A stretch of DNA of 11,355 nucleotides from an uncultured Alphaproteobacteria bacterium (GTDB taxonomy: Bacteria; Pseudomonadota; Alphaproteobacteria; CAAHEQ01; UBA3637): NCBI GenBank assembly GCA_947305835.1, contig CAMZEQ010000013.1, forward strand, positions 1-11,355, given 5' to 3'. Shown piece by piece: positions 5,683 to 11,355 of this stretch. The position numbers and the translations under genes were made by a program. The notes beneath the pieces were generated by a model. That model searched no databases and had not been told where the DNA came from. It saw nothing but the letters and a program-made list of their open reading frames with translations. Position 1 is the stretch's first letter, and every line of letters starts with the position of its first letter.

Positions 5683-6171
5683 ATGTTTTGTGTAAATCAA
5701 AAAGGGCGTACAATCTTGGAATTGCTGGCTGTTATTATCGTGATTGCCTTTTTGACGATTTCGGCGTATCGCGTGTTTTATTATGTTTCGGATTCCGCAC
5801 GTGTTCGTTCTTTGGAACAAGAAATTAATATGCGTGTTGTTCAATTGCAGCATCAGGCTTCGCTGCCGAAGGGGATACAAACTGAAAGTATCAGCAGTGC
5901 TTTATCTAGGCTGAACAGGGCCTCTTCGGGTCTTCCCATACAGACAGTGGAGGTAAATCTTCAACATTCCACTTTTACATTGCAAGTAGGGTATGATAAA
6001 GCTCCCATGGATTATTCTTTATGTATTCATTTGATGAACAGTAAACGGTTTAGTCCGGATAATGATGCAAATACTGCTTGTGTCGAAGGGCGAAGTTATG
6101 CGCGTTTTGTTTTTCCTTTTCATAAAAATTTAAAAAAACTTCCCGCCGCCAAATATCGTCCTTCATCATAA
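5683..6171 (+). CDS. Orphan type IV prepilin-like protein
   Basis: The product has a class III (prepilin) signal: a short leader MFCVNQKG, a predicted cleavage after Gly8, then RTILE with the conserved Glu at mature position 5, and a hydrophobic helix (about 14-32). Such proteins are normally processed by a PilD-type peptidase and built into a pilus, pseudopilus or similar inner-membrane-anchored fibre. The mature first residue would be Arg instead of Phe or Met. The rest of the 162 residues is a soluble domain I do not recognise, with two late cysteines (in SLCIHL and TACVEG) that may form a disulfide, as in many pilin D-regions. The ATG at 5683 is preferred over GTG 5680 because AAGGGG (5672-5677) is then spaced 5 nt. 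No other pilus gene is nearby. Confidence 0.72.
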   Translation: MFCVNQKGRTILELLAVIIVIAFLTISAYRVFYYVSDSARVRSLEQEINMRVVQLQHQASLPKGIQTESISSALSRLNRASSGLPIQTVEVNLQHSTFTLQVGYDKAPMDYSLCIHLMNSKRFSPDNDANTACVEGRSYARFVFPFHKNLKKLPAAKYRPSS

Positions 6172-6265
6172 GGAAGGTGTGTTTTATCATAAAAAAGCCG
6201 GATCCGATAAAAAAATCATACTCATTGGGTGGAATGCGTTATTTTAAAATAATGCTACTTCTTTC
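6172..6265 (+). other. Non-coding gap with inverted repeats
   Basis: I see no reading frame here. A 20-nt inverted repeat (6236-6255; GCGTTATTTT against AAAATAATGC, one G-T mismatch or wobble) lies 10 bp before the next -35 box and is followed by a pyrimidine-rich run. A second pairing joins TTTTATC (6182-6188) to GATAAAA (6206-6212). Either could act as a weak terminator for the pilin-like gene; the first could also be an operator. Confidence 0.4.
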
Positions 6266-6294
6266 TTGACATCTTAATGTAAATATGATAAAAT
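6266..6294 (+). promoter_or_regulatory. Sigma-70-like promoter of the DUF4167 gene
   Basis: TTGACA (6266-6271), 17 bp, TAAAAT (6289-6294). The start would be near 6301, giving a leader of about 50 nt. In it, GGAGA (6311-6315) can pair with TCTCC (6324-6328). Confidence 0.8.
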
Positions 6295-6351
6295 CTGTTT
6301 GTTTTTAAACGGAGATGAATTTTTCTCCATTTCGGATAATCAAGAGGATAT

Positions 6352-6801
6352 ATGAAAAATCAATACAATCGCGCACGGCGTCACAACAGTAATAATAATC
6401 GTTCTGCTCGTACTTATCAGATTCAACAAATTTTCCGCTATACTAATTTGGATTCTACAGGGCCATTGGGAAAATTGCGTGGTACAGCTTTGCAGTTGGC
6501 CGAAAAATATCAGGCCGCAGCCAAAGATGCCGCTTTGCAGGGTGATGATGTTTTAATGCAAAACTGCCAACAATATGCAGATCATTATTTACGCTTACAG
6601 GCAATTGCTATTGAAAATGAACAGGCTTTAAAACCGAAACAATCATCTCAACCTGAAACCGGCGATGATAAAGATGTGCAAAATATCGGAGAAATGGTTG
6701 AGGAAAAGGTACAAGAAGCAGAGCCGCTTTCCCCTAAAAACGAATCATCTTCAGATTTTATCAATGAATCTGTTTTGCCGCCTGAAGTTCCCGTTGAATA
6801 A
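6352..6801 (+). CDS. DUF4167 family protein
   Basis: I recognise the layout of DUF4167, a family known to me mainly from Alphaproteobacteria and without an assigned function. It has a basic, Asn/Arg-rich start (residues 1-25, RARRHNSNNNR), then the conserved helical block GPLGKLRGTALQLAEKYQAAA (about 37-57) and CQQYADHYLRLQ (72-83). The remainder to residue 149 is acidic, low-complexity and probably disordered. The basic N-terminus with a helical core suggests nucleic-acid or ribosome contact, but this is a guess. The ATG has GAGG (6344-6347) close upstream, a short 4-nt spacing. The gene is transcribed alone from its own promoter, and its stop codon directly abuts that of acpS on the other strand. 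Confidence 0.8.
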   Translation: MKNQYNRARRHNSNNNRSARTYQIQQIFRYTNLDSTGPLGKLRGTALQLAEKYQAAAKDAALQGDDVLMQNCQQYADHYLRLQAIAIENEQALKPKQSSQPETGDDKDVQNIGEMVEEKVQEAEPLSPKNESSSDFINESVLPPEVPVE

Positions 6802-7182
6802 TTATTTTTCAAAGATAACGAAAGCCATTGCCTGATGATCATCAGACAGGCTGATGTGTATTTTAAATTTTTGGCATTTAAAATGATTTTGGATAAAGCT
6901 CTTCGCTTTACGGGATAATTTTAAAACGGGCGCACCTTGGGGATTGTTTAAAATACTGATATCCTGCCAGCCGATATGTTTTCCGATGCCGGTTCCCACA
7001 GCTTTTGAACAGGCTTCTTTTGCTGCAAAACGTTTGGCGAAATACGCCCATTTTTTATCTTCTTTTAAGCTTTGTGCAACCGCTTGTTCCGCTTTGGTAA
7101 AGACGCGTCTAATAAAGGCTGCGCTGGCTGCTTTTTTAAATCTTTTAATATCCAAAATATCACATCCGATTCCCAAAATCAT
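6802..7182 (-). CDS. acpS: Holo-[acyl-carrier-protein] synthase
   Basis: AcpS transfers 4'-phosphopantetheine from CoA to the serine of apo-ACP, activating it for fatty acid synthesis. The 126-residue product is of normal length. It shows the metal-binding MILGIGCDIL with Asp8 and the RFAAKEACSKAVGTGIG block with Glu56, the two main catalytic positions of the family, and ends with the typical beta-strand segment HISLSDDHQAMAFVI. The start codon overlaps the rel stop by four bases (ATGA), so translation is coupled; AAGGA lies 9 nt before the ATG inside rel. In many Alphaproteobacteria acpS lies in the rpoZ-rel-(pyrE)-pdxJ-acpS-lepB cluster. Here pyrE and pdxJ are absent between them and lepB does not follow. 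Confidence 0.96.
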   Translation of the reverse strand: MILGIGCDILDIKRFKKAASAAFIRRVFTKAEQAVAQSLKEDKKWAYFAKRFAAKEACSKAVGTGIGKHIGWQDISILNNPQGAPVLKLSRKAKSFIQNHFKCQKFKIHISLSDDHQAMAFVIFEK

Positions 7183-9308
7183 TGACCGTTTTCCTTGGAT
7201 ACTGATACCACCTTCGGATGTTTCTTTAATTGGCGGATGATTTTTTGCAAATGGGTTAAATCTTTAAATTGAATATCTGTCATCACTTCTGTTATTTTAT
7301 CACTTTGTGCTAAGGTATTCATATGTAACACCTGTGCTTTTTGTTGAATCAGAATGTCCAACACACTGCCCATGGTTTTTGGTCCCGTTTTCCATATGAT
7401 TTTTAATCGTGCCGGTTGCGGATAGTGATTATTTGGTGATAAATTCCATTCTACCGCAACCCATTTTTCCGGATTTTTCTTGTATTTGGACAAGGATGCA
7501 CAATCACGTGTGTGAATAGTATAATGATGGGGCTTGGTCTTAATGGCGACGATAGATTCCCCCACAACCGGATGGCAACAAGATCCCAAAACAAAATTAT
7601 CCTTTTGGCAGAGTCCCAAAATGGGAGCCGTCTGTGCCTTTTTCCCGAATTGGCGAAATAGACCGATGGTGCGTTGATAAAAGCTGGATTTCATATTCGG
7701 ATGAAGCGTTTTTAAAACCTTTTGAACTGTCATTTTTTCTCTGGTAATATCATCCAATAAGTGATCCACCGTTTTATATTTTAATTCTTTCAATGCATTT
7801 TTTAAATCAGATTTTAAAAAATCTACATGGGCTCGGCGAGCTGCCTTTTTCAAAGCATCCAAAATTTCGGCTCTTTTTCGGTTATTTTCTTGTTGACGTA
7901 AACTTGTCATAATTTGTGCTTTAGCATTGGCAGACGTTGCAATAGTTATCCACTTTTTGTCTGGTAAAATTTTACCCGTTAAAATGCGAACGCTGTCACC
8001 GTCATGCAAAATATAATTGATTTCTTCTTTGCGCCCGTTGACAATTGCGCCGGTGCAAGAATTGCCCGTTTTTGCATCTATCTGATAGGCAAAATCCAAA
8101 ACCGTTGCCCCGCGTTTTAATGAGTACAGTAAACCTTTATCCGAGAATATGAATATCTTATCTTGGTATAATGCCAATTTGGTATGTTCCAAAAATTCCT
8201 TCGGATTTTTAGATGTTCGAATGAGCTCTAACAGTTCTTGCATCCATTGATATTGGTGTGCATCGCGATGGAAGCCTTGCTTGTATTCCCAATGTGCGAC
8301 CAAACCGAAATCGGATTCCTCATTCATTTCAAATGTGCGGATTTGAATTTCCAATCTTTGATTGTGTGGTCCCAAAATACTGGTATGCAAAGATCGATAG
8401 CCACTGTCTTTGGGATTGGAAATGTAGTCTTTAAAGCGGCCGCCGGGAATGGCGTGGAAGTTTGTATGAATAATCCCCAACGCCTTATAGCAATCCGGAA
8501 TTTTTTTGACCAATATACGCAATCCGATTAGGTCAAAGATATCTTCCATGGAATTACCGTGCGTTTGTAATTTTTTCCAAACGGAATAGGGGCTTTTTTT
8601 GCGCCCTATGACTTCGGCATTTAAATGATTTTCAAGCAGCAATTTTTTCAGCAAGCGGATCAATGAGTTCAGGTTATTTTTACCTTTATTTTCAAAATCA
8701 GCCAGCTGATGTGTTATTTTTTGATAGGCTTCGGGATACAAATTTTGAAAGCATAAATCTTCCATTTCTGTTTTGATTTTGTGTAAACCGATCCGTTCTG
8801 CCAAAGGTACGTAGATGTTTAATGTCTCCATTGCGACGCGTTTGCGTTTTTCGGGCGCTTTGCATGCACCCAATGTGCGCATATTATGCAACCGGTCAGC
8901 CATTTTAATCATCAAAATTCGAATATCTTTGCTGGTTGCCAAAACAAGCTCTTGAAAGTTTTGGGCCTGTTTCGCATCTTCATCTATCAGCTGTATTTTT
9001 GTGAGTTTTGTAACACCTTCGACCAATTCGGCCACATCATGGCCAAATAATGTTTCGATATTACCGTAAGCGGTAGGGGTATCTTCCACGGTATCGTGTA
9101 ATAAGGCGGCAACAATCGTATCTGCATCCATTTTATATTCAATCAAGATCTGAGCCACTGAGGTCGGGTGGTAAAAATAAGGTTCGCCTGATTCGCGGCG
9201 TTGATCGTGGTGAACTTTGCTGGCCAAAACATAGGCACGAATCAAAGCGTCTTCATCTGCCGACGGCTGATAGGATTTTACCTTTTCGATTAATTCATAT
9301 TGGCGCAT
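7179..9308 (-). CDS. rel: Bifunctional (p)ppGpp synthetase/hydrolase (Rel/SpoT)
   Basis: The protein makes and breaks the alarmone (p)ppGpp. All regions of a long RSH protein are present in 709 residues. The HD hydrolase domain has YHP (His47), HDTVED (His71, Asp72, Glu75, Asp76) and MADRLHNMRTL (Asp138, Asn142), so hydrolysis should be active. The synthetase domain has GRKKSPYS (235-242), RFKD at 291-294, which is the RxKD signature of bifunctional rather than RelA-type enzymes, GYRSLHTS, and EIQIRT with the catalytic Glu320. The TGS domain spans about 383-446, a Cys-rich domain has Cys577-Cys578, His599 and Cys603, and an ACT domain spans about 633-705. The usual GYQSLH reads GYRSLH. AAGGGGGG (9313-9320) precedes the ATG by 4 nt. 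It is the middle gene of rpoZ-rel-acpS. Confidence 0.96.
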   Translation of the reverse strand: MRQYELIEKVKSYQPSADEDALIRAYVLASKVHHDQRRESGEPYFYHPTSVAQILIEYKMDADTIVAALLHDTVEDTPTAYGNIETLFGHDVAELVEGVTKLTKIQLIDEDAKQAQNFQELVLATSKDIRILMIKMADRLHNMRTLGACKAPEKRKRVAMETLNIYVPLAERIGLHKIKTEMEDLCFQNLYPEAYQKITHQLADFENKGKNNLNSLIRLLKKLLLENHLNAEVIGRKKSPYSVWKKLQTHGNSMEDIFDLIGLRILVKKIPDCYKALGIIHTNFHAIPGGRFKDYISNPKDSGYRSLHTSILGPHNQRLEIQIRTFEMNEESDFGLVAHWEYKQGFHRDAHQYQWMQELLELIRTSKNPKEFLEHTKLALYQDKIFIFSDKGLLYSLKRGATVLDFAYQIDAKTGNSCTGAIVNGRKEEINYILHDGDSVRILTGKILPDKKWITIATSANAKAQIMTSLRQQENNRKRAEILDALKKAARRAHVDFLKSDLKNALKELKYKTVDHLLDDITREKMTVQKVLKTLHPNMKSSFYQRTIGLFRQFGKKAQTAPILGLCQKDNFVLGSCCHPVVGESIVAIKTKPHHYTIHTRDCASLSKYKKNPEKWVAVEWNLSPNNHYPQPARLKIIWKTGPKTMGSVLDILIQQKAQVLHMNTLAQSDKITEVMTDIQFKDLTHLQKIIRQLKKHPKVVSVSKENGQ

Positions 9309-9329
9309 CTGTCCCCCCTTGGATCAGAA

Positions 9330-9698
9330 TCAGCCTTCGACTTCGTGGTCTCCCACCACTTGGAAAGCATCAGATTCCACAAATTCGGTATCAGCATACA
9401 TCGGGGCCTCCCCGGCGATTTCAGCTTCTACCTCCTTTAAATCTTGGGCTTCAACGGCATCTTGTACATTGGAAGCATAACGTTGCATATTACCGATCAC
9501 CGATTCACGTAATTGTTCGGTATCCACTGTACCGGATTCAATTTCACGCAAAGATAAAACAGTATCCTTATCATCTTCGCGATCCAAAGCGGACGGAACA
9601 CCGGCTTCCAAAGATTTTGTACGACCGGCAGCCAACAATACCAAATCAAAGCGATTGGGGATTTTATGAATACATTCTTCAACAGTAACGCGAGCCAT
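9330..9698 (-). CDS. rpoZ: DNA-directed RNA polymerase omega subunit
   Basis: Omega folds onto the beta' subunit and helps assembly; in proteobacteria it also forms part of a ppGpp site, which fits its place next to rel. The start MARVTVEECIHKIPNRFDLVLLAA is the family signature, with the Asn-Arg-Phe at 15-17, and TVLSLREIESG (46-56) matches the second conserved block. The product is 122 residues against 91 in E. coli; the extra C-terminal half (from about 60) is strongly acidic and rich in Glu and Asp. AAGGA (complement of 9705-9709) lies 6 nt before the ATG. Only 21 nt separate it from rel. Confidence 0.96.
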   Translation of the reverse strand: MARVTVEECIHKIPNRFDLVLLAAGRTKSLEAGVPSALDREDDKDTVLSLREIESGTVDTEQLRESVIGNMQRYASNVQDAVEAQDLKEVEAEIAGEAPMYADTEFVESDAFQVVGDHEVEG

Positions 9699-9731
9699 AG
9701 ACTATCCTTTCAAAAAACGTTATATGCGAAC

Positions 9732-9760
9732 AGTATACACATTTTTTTATCAAAAATCAA
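9732..9760 (-). promoter_or_regulatory. Promoter of the rpoZ-rel-acpS operon
   Basis: On the minus strand TTGATT (9755-9760), 17 bp, TATACT (9732-9737). The start would be near 9725, with a leader of about 27 nt. It lies back to back with the metG promoter; the two -35 boxes are 19 bp apart. Confidence 0.78.
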
Positions 9761-9779
9761 GACTTTTTGTAAAACTTGC

Positions 9780-9808
9780 TTGCACTTTGTTTCAGATTTT
9801 TATACAAT
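9780..9808 (+). promoter_or_regulatory. Promoter of metG
   Basis: TTGCAC (9780-9785), 17 bp, TACAAT (9803-9808). The leader would be only about 17 nt long and contains the ribosome binding site AAGGAG (9818-9823). No T-box or other riboswitch fits in so short a leader. Confidence 0.7.
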
Positions 9809-9831
9809 ACACCCAAAAAGGAGTTTCTAGT

Positions 9832-11355
9832 ATGTCCAAAAAGTATTTGATTACCTGTGCATTAACTTATATTAACGGGGCGCCGCATATCGGTCATTTG
9901 GCCGGTGCGTTGTTAAATGCTGATATTTATGCGCGTTTTTTAAGAGCCAAAGGTGAAGATGTTTTGTTCGTTGGCGGGACGGATGTGCATGGAACGAAAA
10001 TGGAAGTAGCTGCTGCCGAGGAAGGAATTACCTATAAAGAATACATAAAAAAATACCACGACTTACATACGAAAATTTATGAAGGATTTAATTTGTCCTT
10101 TGATGCATACGGAAACACTGATTCTGAGCAAAATAAAGAGATGACATATCGTATTTTTGAAGGATTGGATCGTAACGGCTACATTTCTTCCAAGACGACG
10201 AAAAGGCCTTTTTGTGCAGATGATAATCAATTTTTGGCTGACAGTCAGTTGGGTGGGACTTGTCCCTATTGCGGGTATGAAAAAGCCCGAGGCGATCAAT
10301 GTGAAAATTGCACCAAATTATTGGAACCCGAAGAATTGAAAAATCCGTACAGTACCATTTCCGGCAGCCACAATATTACTTTTAAAGAAACCCAAAATTT
10401 GTTCATTGATTTGGATAAAATGCAGGATCAAATTGGAACATGGGTGGAAAGTAAAAAAGGTATTTGGTCCGACATTGCCTATACCACCGCCAAAAAATGG
10501 TTGAAAGAAGGGTTGCAACCCCGCGGGATCACGCGCGATATCAAAAACGGATTTCAGGTGCCGAAAGAAGGTTATACGGATAAAGTCTTTTATTGTTGGT
10601 TTGATGCACCGATCGGTTACATTGGTATCACAAAGGAATGGGCGGATAAGGATCCCCAAAGTCGTCGTTGGGAAGATTGGTGGTTGAATCCGGAAAATGT
10701 TTGGCATACCGAATTTATCGGAAAGGACAATATTCCCTTCCATTCTATTATTTTTCCGGGTATGTTGTTCGGTTCAAAAGAACCTTGGACACAGGTGTCA
10801 TTTTTAAAGGCGACCAGCTGGCTTAATTTTGTCGGCGGTAAGATTTCCAAATCCGAACATCGGGGCGTTTTTTTGGATGATGCATTGGCCGAATTCCCGG
10901 CTGATTATTGGCGTTATTGGAGTCCGGCCAATTCGCCCGAATCGGATGATTCTGTTTTCTCGTTTGAAAGTTTTACCGCGACCGTTAATAAAGATTTGAA
11001 CGATGTATTGGGTAATTTTGTTAATCGCGTAATCAAGATGACCGTTAAAGATTTTGGATCTGTTGTTCCTCCGATGGGAGAATTGACGCAGAACGAACAA
11101 GAACTTTATGCGACATTGGATACCTTAATTAAACAATATACAGCACATATGGAGGCAATCGAATTTCGTAAGGCTTTGGCGGATTTGCGTGAAATTTGGG
11201 TCACCGGTAACAATTATATCGCAAAATGTGAACCTTGGAAAGTGGTGAAAGAAGATAAGGTTCGTGCCGGAACGATTTTGGCCACGGCATTGAATATGAT
11301 TCATTTGTTTGGTCGCCTGTCATCGCCGGTTATGCCTGCAAAATCTGCCGAAATG
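9832..11355 (+). CDS. metG: Methionyl-tRNA synthetase, zinc-binding class, 3' end cut by window edge
   Basis: The enzyme charges tRNA(Met) and initiator tRNA with methionine. The frame is open for 508 codons from ATG 9832 to the last base without a stop; full-length enzymes have about 550-680 residues. Seen in order: PHIGH (18-22, the HIGH motif), GTDVHGTK (49-56), a connective-peptide zinc knuckle with Cys144-x2-Cys147 and Cys157-x2-Cys160, WFDAPIGYIG (256-265), FIGKDNIPFH (295-304), and the KMSKS loop as KISKS (337-341) followed by EHRGVF. The anticodon-binding helical domain starts near 380 (LGNFVNR) and is cut. The four-Cys knuckle places it with the E. coli/archaeal-like MetRS class, not with the single-knuckle type I expect in most Alphaproteobacteria. 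AAGGAG is spaced 8 nt from the ATG. Confidence 0.95.
   Translation, partial: MSKKYLITCALTYINGAPHIGHLAGALLNADIYARFLRAKGEDVLFVGGTDVHGTKMEVAAAEEGITYKEYIKKYHDLHTKIYEGFNLSFDAYGNTDSEQNKEMTYRIFEGLDRNGYISSKTTKRPFCADDNQFLADSQLGGTCPYCGYEKARGDQCENCTKLLEPEELKNPYSTISGSHNITFKETQNLFIDLDKMQDQIGTWVESKKGIWSDIAYTTAKKWLKEGLQPRGITRDIKNGFQVPKEGYTDKVFYCWFDAPIGYIGITKEWADKDPQSRRWEDWWLNPENVWHTEFIGKDNIPFHSIIFPGMLFGSKEPWTQVSFLKATSWLNFVGGKISKSEHRGVFLDDALAEFPADYWRYWSPANSPESDDSVFSFESFTATVNKDLNDVLGNFVNRVIKMTVKDFGSVVPPMGELTQNEQELYATLDTLIKQYTAHMEAIEFRKALADLREIWVTGNNYIAKCEPWKVVKEDKVRAGTILATALNMIHLFGRLSSPVMPAKSAEM

Noticed and set aside
6315..6392. Short upstream frame overlapping the start of the DUF4167 gene
   Set aside because: Its ATG directly follows GGAG with no spacing and sits in a small hairpin; nothing supports translation.
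6832..6845. Perfect 14-nt palindrome CTGATGATCATCAG near the acpS/DUF4167 junction, considered as a terminator or operator
   Set aside because: It encodes the conserved Ser-Asp-Asp-His-Gln segment of AcpS, has no T-run on either strand, and has no loop of its own; coincidence of codons is enough.
10063..11100. Several minus-strand open frames across metG
   Set aside because: They are shadows of a clear, motif-complete MetRS frame on the plus strand.
1..11355. CRISPR array, insertion sequence, prophage or toxin-antitoxin module
   Set aside because: No regularly spaced repeats, transposase, integrase or paired small toxin/antitoxin frames are visible; nearly all of the sequence is taken up by housekeeping genes.

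Overview
The window looks like a chromosomal housekeeping segment from an AT-rich alphaproteobacterium. Three things point to that group: the gene order rpoZ - rel/spoT - acpS, a DUF4167 protein (a family I know mainly from Alphaproteobacteria), and the general look of the ribosomal proteins. The low GC, and a pilin-like protein whose mature end would begin with Arg rather than Phe/Met, recall uncultured gut or host-associated alphaproteobacterial lineages. That finer placement is inference only. There are 14 protein genes, packed tightly. I see no tRNA, rRNA, insertion sequence, prophage or CRISPR array.

Layout. (1) 1-660, minus: 5' part of lgt (lipoprotein maturation), running off the left edge. 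It is divergent from gpsA (767-1750, plus), a glycerol-3-phosphate dehydrogenase of unusual subtype. (2) 1754-3113: a consensus promoter, a GC-rich structured leader, then rpsF-rpsR-rplI (S6, S18, L9), closed by a strong intrinsic terminator. (3) 3186-5600: a strong promoter, a leader with two successive hairpins, then rplY-pth and an RsmB/NOP2-type RNA m5C methyltransferase, all three with overlapping ends. This is a translation operon: 5S-binding protein, peptidyl-tRNA recycling and rRNA modification. (4) 5683-6171: an orphan type IV prepilin-like protein. (5) 6352-6801: a DUF4167 protein with its own promoter. (6) 9698 down to 6802, minus: rpoZ-rel-acpS. This operon links the omega subunit of RNA polymerase, the bifunctional (p)ppGpp synthetase/hydrolase and the ACP-activating enzyme. 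Its last stop codon abuts the stop codon of the DUF4167 gene. (7) 9832-11355, plus: metG, methionyl-tRNA synthetase of the zinc-binding class, divergent from rpoZ and cut by the right edge.

Sigma-70-like promoters with exact 17-bp spacers can be read in front of gpsA, rpsF, rplY, the DUF4167 gene, rpoZ and metG. Nothing here is a clearly new multi-gene system. The points most worth checking are the two structured ribosomal-protein leaders, the orphan pilin-like gene, and the atypical subtypes of GpsA, S18 and MetRS for an alphaproteobacterium.
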